Shown here: one piece after another, positions 42,296 to 50,785 of the stretch
Numbering within the stretch: the stretch's first letter is position 1
Layout: the number at the start of each line of letters is the position of its first letter
Assembly: GCF_000421565.1 (NCBI RefSeq)
Contig: NZ_ATXG01000017.1
Location: forward strand, 1-64,000
Length of the DNA stretch: 64,000 nt
From: Agromyces subbeticus DSM 16689
Lineage (GTDB): Bacteria > Actinomycetota > Actinomycetes > Actinomycetales > Microbacteriaceae
Direction: 5' to 3'
Made by a program: the position numbers and the translations under genes
The notes under the pieces: model-generated
Seen by the model: only the letters and a program-made list of their open reading frames with translations
What the model was told of the DNA's origin: nothing
Databases searched by the model: none

Positions 42296-44653
42296 ATGCA
42301 GTCCATTCGCAAGACGCTCGCCACGGCAGGAGTGTGCGCCGCGGCTCTCGCCGGAGCACTCGTTCCATTCTCGGCCGCCGCTGCACCGCCCGCCGGCGAG
42401 CTGCCAACGGTGAGCCCGACACCCCACTCGATGACGCGAGCCGGCGCCGACCTCACGCTGCCGGGGCGCGTCCAGGTCGTCGTCGATGACGAGACCGATC
42501 CCGCGGCGCTCACTGCGCTGCGTGCGACCCTGAGCGAGCACGGCGTCGATCGCATCGATGAACGCACCAGCGCAACTGGCCGGGCACCGCTCACGATCGC
42601 GCTGGGCGACGCCACGCGCGCCGACATCACTGCCGTGCTCGGCGACACGGCCGTGCCGACGCAGGCAGAGGGCTACGCCATTCGAGCCGACGCCACTCGC
42701 GGCCCGCTCGGCACCGTGGCACTCGGCGGGGCCGACCCGGCCGGCCAGTTCTACGCCGTGCAGACCTTCGAGCAGATGTTCGTGCCGAAGGATGACGGCG
42801 GCTTCCGCATCTCCGGCGCGGCCGTCGACGATGCTCCGTCGATGCCCCTTCGGGGAACGATCGAGGGGTTCTACGGTGAGCCCTGGACCCACGAGGAACG
42901 AATCGACCAGCTCGAGTTCTACGGCGACGTCAAGGCGAACACGTACATCTACGCGCCGAAAGACGATCCGTATCACCGCGATCGCTGGCGCGAACCGTAT
43001 CCGGCCGACAAGCTCACCGAGCTCGGCGACCTCGTGCAGACGGCCACCGAGAACCATGTGCGCTTCACGTTCGCCCTCTCGCCCGGCAACACCGTCTGCT
43101 ACTCGAGCGACGCCGACTACGAGGCGCTCGTGACCAAGCTGCAGCAGATGTACGACCTCGGGGTGCGCGCGTTCAACATTCCGCTCGACGACATCGACTA
43201 CGGCCGCTGGCACTGCGACGCCGACCGCGGGGCGTTCGGCGCACCGAGCGCGACCACGGCAGGCGTCGCCCAGGCGACCTTCCTCGACCGCGTGCAGCGG
43301 GAGTTCATCGAGACCCGCGACGGCGCCCACCCGCTGCAGATGGTGCCCACCGAGTACTACAACACGACCGACTCGGGCTACAAGACGGCCATGCGCGGCA
43401 TGGACGAAGACGTCGTCGTGATGTGGACCGGCGAGGGCGTCGTGCCCCAGGAGGTCACGGTCGACCAGGCGCAGAAGGCCGCCACCGTCTTCGGCGGCCC
43501 GACCTTCCTGTGGGACAACTACCCCGTCAACGACTACGGGCAGACCGCCGGCCGCCTGCTGCTCGCGCCCTACGACAAGCGCGAGGCCGGCCTCGGCGAG
43601 TACCTCTCGGGCATCGTCTCGAACCCCATGAACCAGGCTGCGGCCAGCAAGATCGCGATCTTCGGCGTCGCCGACTTCACCTGGAACGACGAGGCGTACG
43701 ACGCGCAGCACAACTGGTCGCAGGCGATCCGCTACATCGCCGGCGGGGATGCACTGACGGGTGACGCGCTGCGCGTGTTCGCCGACCTCAACCACCTCGC
43801 CCCGAGCTTCGGGGCGCCGTGGCAGCCGCAGTCACCCGAGCTCGCCGAACGCATCTCGACGTTCTGGGAGCAGTGGGGCGCCGGCGACACGGCCGCGGCC
43901 GTCGCAGAGCTCCGCGCCTACGCCGAGCGCATTGCGGAGGCACCCGCGACGATCCGCTCCGGCCCGACCGACCCCGCCTTCCTGTCGGATGCGAGTCCCT
44001 GGCTCGACGCCACGACGCTCTGGGGTGAGTCGACCGTGCAACTGCTCGACGCCGTTCAGGCGCGCATCGACGGCGACGACGCGACATCCGCTGAGCTCGC
44101 CGAGTCGGCGAAGGCCACGGCCGCGCAAGCCGCAGCGGTCGTCGTCGACCCGCCCGACAACACCTGGGGCGCGGCCAAGGTGCGCATCGCCGACGGCGTG
44201 CTCGATGTCTTCCACGGGCGCATCGGGTTCACGCTGGCCATGTGGGGCGCGGGCGACGTCGTCAACGTCGCCCCGGCCGGCACGGCTTCGGCCTCGAGCA
44301 CAGAGGTGCCCCGGTTCGGGCCCGAGAACGTCAACGACGACGACCCGTCGACCCGCTGGGCCTCCGGCTACAGCGACGACTCGTGGGTGCAGGTGAAGCT
44401 CAGTGAGCCCACCGTCGTGCGGGGCATCACGGTGAACTGGGAGGCCGCCTGCGCGAACGCCTACGAACTGCAGACGTCGACGGATGGCACGACCTGGAAG
44501 ACGATTCGAACGGTCAACGACTCGACGTGCGCGCTCGATCTCTCCACCTTCCCCGAAGACGAGCCGGTGCAGTACGTGCGAGTGCAGGGCATCGATCGCA
44601 AGACGACCTGGGGATACTCCATCTGGGAGCTCGGCGTGTACGCGGCGAGCTGA
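42296..44653 (+). CDS. GH84 beta-N-acetylglucosaminidase, secreted, with CBM32-like domain
   Basis: A protein of 785 residues. Signal peptide to about residue 30 (FSAAAAPPAGE). Residues about 35-180 are the GH20b-like alpha/beta domain. The GH84 catalytic barrel starts RGTIEGFYGEPWTHEERI (about 187). NIPLDDIDYG (about 295) carries the paired catalytic Asp residues that act through the substrate acetamido group. A discoidin/CBM32-like domain ends the protein (about 655-785). Relatives release GlcNAc from hyaluronan, mucin-type or O-GlcNAc glycans. GGAGG lies five bases before ATG 42296. The ROK regulator and operator upstream imply induction by an amino sugar. Confidence 0.92.
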   Translation: MQSIRKTLATAGVCAAALAGALVPFSAAAAPPAGELPTVSPTPHSMTRAGADLTLPGRVQVVVDDETDPAALTALRATLSEHGVDRIDERTSATGRAPLTIALGDATRADITAVLGDTAVPTQAEGYAIRADATRGPLGTVALGGADPAGQFYAVQTFEQMFVPKDDGGFRISGAAVDDAPSMPLRGTIEGFYGEPWTHEERIDQLEFYGDVKANTYIYAPKDDPYHRDRWREPYPADKLTELGDLVQTATENHVRFTFALSPGNTVCYSSDADYEALVTKLQQMYDLGVRAFNIPLDDIDYGRWHCDADRGAFGAPSATTAGVAQATFLDRVQREFIETRDGAHPLQMVPTEYYNTTDSGYKTAMRGMDEDVVVMWTGEGVVPQEVTVDQAQKAATVFGGPTFLWDNYPVNDYGQTAGRLLLAPYDKREAGLGEYLSGIVSNPMNQAAASKIAIFGVADFTWNDEAYDAQHNWSQAIRYIAGGDALTGDALRVFADLNHLAPSFGAPWQPQSPELAERISTFWEQWGAGDTAAAVAELRAYAERIAEAPATIRSGPTDPAFLSDASPWLDATTLWGESTVQLLDAVQARIDGDDATSAELAESAKATAAQAAAVVVDPPDNTWGAAKVRIADGVLDVFHGRIGFTLAMWGAGDVVNVAPAGTASASSTEVPRFGPENVNDDDPSTRWASGYSDDSWVQVKLSEPTVVRGITVNWEAACANAYELQTSTDGTTWKTIRTVNDSTCALDLSTFPEDEPVQYVRVQGIDRKTTWGYSIWELGVYAAS

Positions 44654-44678
44654 TCGTCAGGCGCTGACGGCCCTCACG

Positions 44679-44719
44679 TGCCGGTGCCCTCCCGCTCGCC
44701 GAGCGGGAGGGCACCGGCA
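44679..44719 (+). terminator. Long hairpin terminator after the GH84 gene
   Basis: The arms 44679-44697 and 44701-44719 are perfectly complementary (19 bp, rich in G and C) around the loop GCC, and pairing extends three more bases with one wobble. There is no T-run. Strong stems without T-tracts are common in actinobacteria. Confidence 0.8.
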
Positions 44720-44805
44720 TGTCACGGCGCGGCCTGGTGCTGAGATCTGGCCGCCAAGTCATCGATGAACATCGGAGGTATTCCCTCTCGCAGCTCGCGC
44801 ATCCG

Positions 44806-44833
44806 TTGACTTGACCGCATATGGACCCATACT
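44806..44833 (+). promoter_or_regulatory. Promoter of the beta-helix protein gene
   Basis: TTGACT (44806-44811), 16 bp, CATACT (44828-44833). It gives a 5' leader of about 85 bases that contains a direct repeat. Confidence 0.5.
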
Positions 44834-44871
44834 CTTGCCGAGAGATCGGATGTTTCAATCACATCGTCTCG

Positions 44872-44902
44872 GTGCTTCGACACGATGAACGTGCTTCGAC
44901 AC
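44872..44902 (+). repeat. 12-bp direct repeat in the 5' leader
   Basis: GTGCTTCGACAC occurs at 44872-44883 and 44891-44902, a period of 19 bp, just before the ribosome-binding site of the beta-helix gene. It may be an operator or an RNA element. Confidence 0.55.
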
Positions 44903-44923
44903 ACGACGAACAAGGGAGTTCCA

Positions 44924-47900
44924 GTGTCAGATCAGCTCACCCCATTGAGCGGCGCCGCCCCTCGGCCGCGCCGCCTCCTCAGGGCCGTCGCGGGCGCAGG
45001 CATCGCCGCGATCGCCTTGTCCACTCTCGCAGCTCTTCCAGCGCACGCCGCCGAGGCGGTGACCGTCTTCGTCGCGACGAACGGCGACGATGCGAATCCC
45101 GGAACCTCAGCGGGAGCGCCCGTCGCATCGATGACGAGGGCGCAGGAACTGGTGCGCGAGGCCCTTCCCAGTGGCGCACCGGTGACCGTGCAGCTCGCCG
45201 AGGGCGAGTACTACCTCGACTCCACCCTCGCCCTGACCAACGCCGACTCCGGCACCGAGAGCGCGCCCGTGCGCTGGGTCGGTGCCGGCGAAGGCGCCAC
45301 GATCAACGGCGGCCGCAAGCTCACCGGCACCTGGACGCCGAGTGCCGCCGATCCGACCGTCATGGTGACCGATGTGCCCGACGGCATCGACTTCGATGAG
45401 CTCTTCGTCGACGACAGCCGCCAGGTCATGGCCCGGTACCCGAACTGGGACGACAGCGCGTCGCGCCTCGAGGGCACGACGTCGATGTCGACGCTGAACT
45501 CCCGATCGGCCGGCTGGTCGAAGCCAACCAGCGGCTACGTTCGCGCCATGCACTGCCACGACTGGGGAAGTGTCTCGTTCACCATCTCGGGGCGGGCCGA
45601 GAACGCCCTTCAGCTGGCATTCGTCGGCGACAACAACCGCCCGCAGGACTGCAACGCCACCCTGCCGATGAAGGCCGACGCCGTCATGGTCGAGAACATC
45701 CGCGAGGAGCTCGACGCGACGAACGAGTGGTTCCTCGATCGCGATGCGAACAAGCTCTACCTCAAGCCGGCCCAGGGCGTCGACCTGTCGGCGGCCACGA
45801 TCGAGGTCGGCGAACTCGACCAGCTCGTGACGCTGAACGGCACCTCGCCCGAAGACCCGATCCACGACATCAGCTTCGAGAACCTCGGCTTCGAGCGAAC
45901 CCACCGCACGCTCTTCAACAGCCCCTTCATCAGCCTCTCGCGGGGCGACTGGTCGGTCGTCGCCAAGGGCGCGGCGTACCTGAAGAACAGCCGCGACGTG
46001 ACGTTCACCAACTCGTCGTTCGCCGATCTCGGTGGCAACGGCATCTACCTCGAGGGATACAACAGCGGCACCGCGATCACCGCCAGCCGCTTCGAGAACA
46101 ACGGTGCGACCGACGTGCATGTCGTCGGCTCGCCCGCTGCGGTTCGCAACTACGCCGGCAATTACTTCACCACGCCGCCGATCAGCGATCTCGGCAGCGG
46201 GCCGAAGACCGAGGACTACCCCCGCGACATCCTCATCGAGGGCAATGTCATGCGCAACAACGGGCGCTACGAGAAGCAGACCTCATCGGTGAACATCGCC
46301 ATGGCGCTCGACGTCACCGTTCGTGGGAACTCGCTGTCGGACAGCCCGCGCGCCTGTCTGAACTTCTCGGACAACACGTGGGGCGGGCACCTGATCCAAG
46401 ACAACGACATCTTCGACTGCGTGCGCGAGACGGGCGACAACGGCTCGATCAACTCATGGGGCCGCAGCCGGTTCTGGAAGACCGGCGCCTCGAACAACGC
46501 GTTCGCCAGCCTCGCTGAGGGCGTCACGTTCATGGGCAACACCGGGGGCGCGCTGAACGCCGAGCAGGCACGAGCCATGATGAAGCTCGACGTCATCGAG
46601 CCGATCACCATCGACCACAACCGCTTCTGGCACGACGGCGACTGGGCGATCGACCTCGACGACGGTTCATCGAACTTCGTCATGACGAACAACGTCTTGC
46701 TCAAAGGCGGCGTCAAGCTCCGCGACGGCTTCGAGCGCACGCTGCGCAACAACCTCATTCTCAACGGGGCGACGTTCGAGCAGGTGAGCTACATGCCGGG
46801 CGGCGACGTCATCGAGCAGAACATCACCCTCGGCCGGCTTCCCTACGACAACGTGCTCAACGACCCGGGCCTCGCCCAGTACTCGATCGGCAAGAACCTC
46901 TTCTGGAACGCCGGAGCCGCCATCGACGTCAAGCCCAGGGGCGGCGCAACCGAGAAGCTGTCGGTCGACGGCACGATGCTCAACACCGCGACGAGCTGGT
47001 ACGCCGCCGGAATGGACCGCGACTCGGCGGTCGGCGATCCGGTCTTCAGCGACGCCGACCCGACCGGCAACTACGACTTCACGGTCGCCGGCACGTCGCC
47101 GGCTCTGGCCCTCGGCTACCAGAACATCCCGATGACGGGCTTCGGCGCCGCCGACGGTGCGCTTCCGCCCGAAGCGGTGCTGCCGACCGGCACGAACGGG
47201 CCCGACCCGATCGACCTCGCCCGTCGCAAGTACGTCGAGCACCTCTGGGGCGGCGAGATCGCGAACATCACCACGGCGGCGGAGCAGTCGTCGTATGCCA
47301 TCAGCGATTTCAAGGGCGTGAAGTTCGTCTCCGCACCCGACGGCAGCCTGGCCGCGACGGCCGGACTGCGCACCGATGATCTCGTTCGCACGATCAACGG
47401 CATCGAGGTCGGCGAGCAACGCAACTCGTTCTGGCAGGCCTACAACGCACTGCCGGGTGGAGCGGCCATCACTCTCGATGTGCGGCGCGCATCGACGAAC
47501 GTGACAGTCGAGCTGACGAAGCCGACCGACGCCGAGAAGATCAACAACACGTCGGGCGTCATCTACCGAAGCGCTCAGGCGCCCACTCAGGAATCCTGGA
47601 TCTGGCGTGACGCCGGGCGCGGCGGCGGCGGTGCCTGGCTCGACGACATCGACGCGACGCAGAACCACGGCGACTCATGGGAGCTGACGTTCAATGGCAC
47701 GGGCATCGACGTCATCTCCCAGGTGAACAGCGATCTCGGCGACGTGGAGATCGCCCTCGACGGTGCATTCCACTCGACGCAGTCGTTCTTCAGCGGCACG
47801 CGGATGCACCAGCAGACGGTGCTGTCGATCAGCGGGTTGGCTCCGGGTGTTCACACGATCACCGGCACCATGAGTTCGGGCAGCTACATGATCGTCGACG

Positions 47901-48439
47901 CGTTCACGATCCACCCCGAGGTCGCGGATGCCGAGGCCCCGGAGGTGTCGTTGACCACCTCGCAGACCGAACCCGCGACCGGCTGGTTCACGGGCGGCGT
48001 CAGCGTCATCGCCCAGGCGACCGACGATCTCGACGAAGCGCCCGCGATCGAGATCTCGACCGGTTCCGGCTGGCAGCCGTACGTCGAGCCGATCGCCATC
48101 GTGACCGAGGGCACGACCGTCGTGAGGGCGCGCGCCACCGACGCGGCGGGCAACGTCTCCGACGTGGCCGCGGTCACGGTCGAACGTGACACGACCGCAC
48201 CCCTCACATCGGCGAAGGTCGACACCAAGAAGCGGATCGTCGCGCTCACGGCGAAGGATGCCACCTCGGGTGTCAGCGTGATCGAGTACCGGATCGGCGA
48301 CGGCCAGTTCCAGCCGTACACCGGCCCGATCACGGTCGGCAAGGCAGCGACGACCATCGAGTACCGTTCCATCGACGTCGCCGGCCTCACCGAAGCGACC
48401 CGCACGCTCGAGCTCGCGCGGAAGGGCGGGCCCAAGTAG
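44924..48439 (+). CDS. Large secreted right-handed beta-helix protein with PDZ and Ig-like repeats
   Basis: A protein of 1171 residues. GTG 44924 follows AAGGGAG by five bases and gives a signal peptide ending near LPAHAAEA. Residues about 50-700 form a parallel beta-helix (FVATNGDDANPGTSAGAPVAS start, then repeated N-x-x and IxxN words such as ILIEGNVMRNNGRYE and FVMTNNVLLKGG), as in polysaccharide lyases and some glycoside hydrolases. A PDZ-like domain (LAATAGLRTDDLVRTINGIEVG) follows, then a beta-sandwich, and two Ig-like repeats with APEVSLTTSQTEPATGWFTGG and YRIGDGQFQPYTGP. It probably binds or cleaves a glycan outside the cell. The exact activity is unknown. Confidence 0.85.
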   Translation: MSDQLTPLSGAAPRPRRLLRAVAGAGIAAIALSTLAALPAHAAEAVTVFVATNGDDANPGTSAGAPVASMTRAQELVREALPSGAPVTVQLAEGEYYLDSTLALTNADSGTESAPVRWVGAGEGATINGGRKLTGTWTPSAADPTVMVTDVPDGIDFDELFVDDSRQVMARYPNWDDSASRLEGTTSMSTLNSRSAGWSKPTSGYVRAMHCHDWGSVSFTISGRAENALQLAFVGDNNRPQDCNATLPMKADAVMVENIREELDATNEWFLDRDANKLYLKPAQGVDLSAATIEVGELDQLVTLNGTSPEDPIHDISFENLGFERTHRTLFNSPFISLSRGDWSVVAKGAAYLKNSRDVTFTNSSFADLGGNGIYLEGYNSGTAITASRFENNGATDVHVVGSPAAVRNYAGNYFTTPPISDLGSGPKTEDYPRDILIEGNVMRNNGRYEKQTSSVNIAMALDVTVRGNSLSDSPRACLNFSDNTWGGHLIQDNDIFDCVRETGDNGSINSWGRSRFWKTGASNNAFASLAEGVTFMGNTGGALNAEQARAMMKLDVIEPITIDHNRFWHDGDWAIDLDDGSSNFVMTNNVLLKGGVKLRDGFERTLRNNLILNGATFEQVSYMPGGDVIEQNITLGRLPYDNVLNDPGLAQYSIGKNLFWNAGAAIDVKPRGGATEKLSVDGTMLNTATSWYAAGMDRDSAVGDPVFSDADPTGNYDFTVAGTSPALALGYQNIPMTGFGAADGALPPEAVLPTGTNGPDPIDLARRKYVEHLWGGEIANITTAAEQSSYAISDFKGVKFVSAPDGSLAATAGLRTDDLVRTINGIEVGEQRNSFWQAYNALPGGAAITLDVRRASTNVTVELTKPTDAEKINNTSGVIYRSAQAPTQESWIWRDAGRGGGGAWLDDIDATQNHGDSWELTFNGTGIDVISQVNSDLGDVEIALDGAFHSTQSFFSGTRMHQQTVLSISGLAPGVHTITGTMSSGSYMIVDAFTIHPEVADAEAPEVSLTTSQTEPATGWFTGGVSVIAQATDDLDEAPAIEISTGSGWQPYVEPIAIVTEGTTVVRARATDAAGNVSDVAAVTVERDTTAPLTSAKVDTKKRIVALTAKDATSGVSVIEYRIGDGQFQPYTGPITVGKAATTIEYRSIDVAGLTEATRTLELARKGGPK

Positions 48440-48460
48440 CGAGCACTGCAGAGCAGAGAT

Positions 48461-48503
48461 GCAGAACGCCGCCCGAACCGATCAGGTTCGGGCGGCGTTC
48501 TGC
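48461..48503. terminator. Bidirectional terminator between convergent genes
   Basis: A perfect 19-bp stem (48461-48479 with 48485-48503) surrounds the loop GATCA. It lies between the stops of the plus-strand beta-helix gene and the minus-strand DUF4097 gene, so it can serve both. Confidence 0.85.
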
Positions 48504-48524
48504 GACGTGATCGCGATGCGACCC

Positions 48525-49196
48525 TCAGAGGCTGCGCGCGTCGATGTCACCGAACGAGGTGGATGCCTCGATGTTCAGCTCGGCGCCGGCGCCCTTGGTG
48601 TTCTTGAGGGCGTTCTGGATGCGGCCGTAGCTCGTGCCGGCGTCGAGCGTGGCGGAAGCCTCGGCGACGGCGGCGATCGAGACGTCGCCGGCCTGGGTAC
48701 GCAGCACGACCTTGCCCTGCACGGCCTCGCTGATCGTGATGTCGCCCTTCGAAGTGGTGATCTCGGCAGGGCCGTTGAGGCGGCCGACCGTGACGTCACC
48801 CGCGAGGGCGGTGAGTCGCACGCTCTCGGCCTCGTCGATCTTGATCGCGCCGTACGCACCTTCGAAGGCGATGTCGCCGAAGCGCCCGACGCCCCGGAAC
48901 TCGGCTGCAGCCGCGGTGCCCTCGACTCGCGAGCCGGTGGGAAGCTGCACGGTGACCTCGATCATGCCCGACGGGCCGAGCAGTTGGTTGCCGGCGGGGG
49001 TCACGACGCGAACGACGCCGTCGCGGTACTCGACGGTGGTCTGCTCGGCAGCCTTCACGTCGCGGCTCTTCGAGGCGTTCGCGGGGAGCACCTCGACGAC
49101 GGTGTCGGCCCGGTCTGCGGCGATGACCTGCACGCGGCCGGCCGAGACGTTGAGCACTGCGGTGGTCGGGGTGGGGGTGGGGAAGTTCTGGATCAT
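48525..49196 (-). CDS. DUF4097-family beta-strand repeat protein
   Basis: A protein of 223 residues. Many short beta strands of the form GxVxVxxxxG (IEVTVQLPTGSRVEG, GDVTVGRLNGPAEITTSKGDITISEAVQGKVVLRTQAGDVSIAAV) mark a DUF4097 beta-solenoid. There is no signal peptide or membrane segment, so it may be cytoplasmic. Function unknown. The divergent HTH gene at 49421 is the usual neighbour. The shared 224-bp gap has several TTGCA words. Confidence 0.88.
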   Translation of the reverse strand: MIQNFPTPTPTTAVLNVSAGRVQVIAADRADTVVEVLPANASKSRDVKAAEQTTVEYRDGVVRVVTPAGNQLLGPSGMIEVTVQLPTGSRVEGTAAAAEFRGVGRFGDIAFEGAYGAIKIDEAESVRLTALAGDVTVGRLNGPAEITTSKGDITISEAVQGKVVLRTQAGDVSIAAVAEASATLDAGTSYGRIQNALKNTKGAGAELNIEASTSFGDIDARSL

Positions 49197-49232
49197 CGTG
49201 TTTCCTTTTCGATTGAGGATTCTGATATCGGT

Positions 49233-49383
49233 AACGCTACGTTGCGTTCAGAAATCTGGCAAGTACCGCATTGCATCATCGATACAAAATATCTGATCAA
49301 AGGGCATCAATCATTGCAATGGTTCAACTTTCAATGCAATGACCTTCACTGCGCGCGTTGCAATGGATGAGAATGAACGCAAT
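49233..49383. promoter_or_regulatory. AT-rich control region with repeated TTGCA/TTGCG words
   Basis: The gap contains AACGC-N6-GCGTT (49233-49248), the palindrome CATTGCAATG (49312-49321) and further TTGCA/TGCAA words near 49271, 49334 and 49358, plus AACGCAAT at 49376-49383. These are candidate sites for the divergent MarR-like regulator. I cannot fix one consensus. Confidence 0.5.
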
Positions 49384-49420
49384 ACTCGGGAGACGACAGC
49401 AACGCATGAAGGAGACCGCG

Positions 49421-50170
49421 ATGCCCGGAGGCAGGCTCACCCAGCAGGAACGCCAGCAGATCGCCCTCGGCCTCGCCGATGATCTCGCCTATGCGGAGAT
49501 CGCCCGGCGCCTCGATCGGCCCACCTCGACCGTCACGCGAGAAGTGATGCGCAACGGCGGCCCCACCGCCTACCGCGCCGACCTGGCGCATCGCGCCACC
49601 GAGCGCCGCACGCATCAGCGCAAGACGGCGCCGAGCGGCTCGTCGCCGGCGCCGCAGTCGCACGGACGCGATGCCACGGCCGTGCAGCGGTACGAGGAGA
49701 CCTTCACGACCCTGCTGATGCAGTCGGGCCTGCCCCGAATGGCGGCTTCGGTGTTGACCTGCCTCTACATCTCCGACACGGGCAGCCTCACCGCGGCCGA
49801 GCTCGTGCGGCACCTGCACGTCAGCGCAGCATCGGTGTCGAAGGCGATCACCCTCCTCGAGAACCTGGGCCTCGTGCGCCGCGAGCGTGGCGACGGTCGT
49901 CGGGAGCGCTACGTCGCCGACACGGATGCCTGGTACCAGTCGATGATCGCGGCGGCCCGGTCGAACGCCGAGCTCGCCGAGACGGCTCGACAGGGCGTCG
50001 GCGTGCTCGGACGTGACACGCCGGCCGCCGCACGGCTCCAGAACATGGCTCGGTTCCTCGACTTCGTCGGAGAGAGCATCACCCGGGCCGCAGAGCAGGC
50101 TCGCGAGATCCTCTCGACGAATCCCGCGGCGTTCGGCGCAGCGGCAGAGGTGCGATCAGACCACGAGTGA
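49421..50170 (+). CDS. HTH regulator: IS30-type HTH fused to MarR-like domain
   Basis: A protein of 249 residues. Residues 1-60 (GGRLTQQERQQIALGLADDLAYAEIARRLDRPTSTVTREVMRNGG) look like the helix-turn-helix found in IS30-type transposases and related regulators. After a Ser/Pro linker, residues about 100-200 are a MarR/GbsR-type winged helix (LTAAELVRHLHVSAASVSKAITLLENLGLVRRERGDGRRERY). AAGGAG lies before ATG 49421. It should control itself and the divergent DUF4097 gene. Two DNA-binding domains in one chain are unusual. Confidence 0.85.
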   Translation: MPGGRLTQQERQQIALGLADDLAYAEIARRLDRPTSTVTREVMRNGGPTAYRADLAHRATERRTHQRKTAPSGSSPAPQSHGRDATAVQRYEETFTTLLMQSGLPRMAASVLTCLYISDTGSLTAAELVRHLHVSAASVSKAITLLENLGLVRRERGDGRRERYVADTDAWYQSMIAAARSNAELAETARQGVGVLGRDTPAAARLQNMARFLDFVGESITRAAEQAREILSTNPAAFGAAAEVRSDHE

Positions 50171-50214
50171 TCCGGCTTCGCTGACCTCGTCGCGAGGCCC
50201 GTACGAGCGCACGC

Positions 50215-50697
50215 TCAGCTTCGCGCGTCCTCCAGGTGCGGGGCACCGTGGCTCAGCACCTTCACCACGAGATTGTGCCGGCGCAGCGTGCGGATCGTCC
50301 GCGTGACCTCGTCGCTGTCGCGACCGAGCGCATGCTCGTTCGCCACCACGAGCACGTCACCGGCGCGCAGCGTGCCGAACAGTCGGCCGAGCCTCTGCTC
50401 CCAGGTCTCAGGCGCCTCGGGTGCAGGGTGCTTGAAGTCGAGAATGGCGACGCCGAAGGCGGCCAGATCGTTGCGCTGCTCGACCACCGACGGCATGTCG
50501 TCGCGCGCGACCACCAGGCCGACGAGTCGAGCCCCCTCTGGGCGCGCCTTCCACCAATCGCGGTTGCGCTGCAGCTCCTCGAAGCACTCGGGGCAGTCGA
50601 GGGCGTGGTGGCCGGGGCCGTGCGGGGCGCGACCCGCACCGAACGCTTTCAGCCGCGCCGCGGCATCCGTCGTCGGATTCGAACTCAGCTCACTCAT
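50215..50697 (-). CDS. Resolvase-like domain protein without catalytic Ser
   Basis: A protein of 160 residues. A short N-terminal part with a CPEC motif (DCPECFEEL) precedes a domain whose order of segments matches serine-resolvase N-termini: LVGLVVARDDMPSVVEQRNDLAAFG, then RLGRLFGTLRAGDVLVVANEHALGRDSDEVTRTIRTLRRHNL. In active resolvases the first strand ends with R-x-S. Here it reads VARDD, so the nucleophile Ser is missing. It has no DNA-binding tail either. It may be a domesticated regulator-like protein. Start ATG 50697 follows GAAGGGG. Confidence 0.7.
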   Translation of the reverse strand: MSELSSNPTTDAAARLKAFGAGRAPHGPGHHALDCPECFEELQRNRDWWKARPEGARLVGLVVARDDMPSVVEQRNDLAAFGVAILDFKHPAPEAPETWEQRLGRLFGTLRAGDVLVVANEHALGRDSDEVTRTIRTLRRHNLVVKVLSHGAPHLEDARS

Positions 50698-50785
50698 GCC
50701 ATGCCCCTTCATGTCGCATCCATTGTCGCGCTGATCGGGGCCGCCTGCGACCACTGCACGTCGGCGCTCGTGCTGGGTGCTTGAG

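Noticed and set aside
44722..44913. A 63-codon minus-strand frame between the GH84 and beta-helix genes
   Set aside because: It covers the promoter and leader of the beta-helix gene, has no ribosome-binding site and no recognisable motif.
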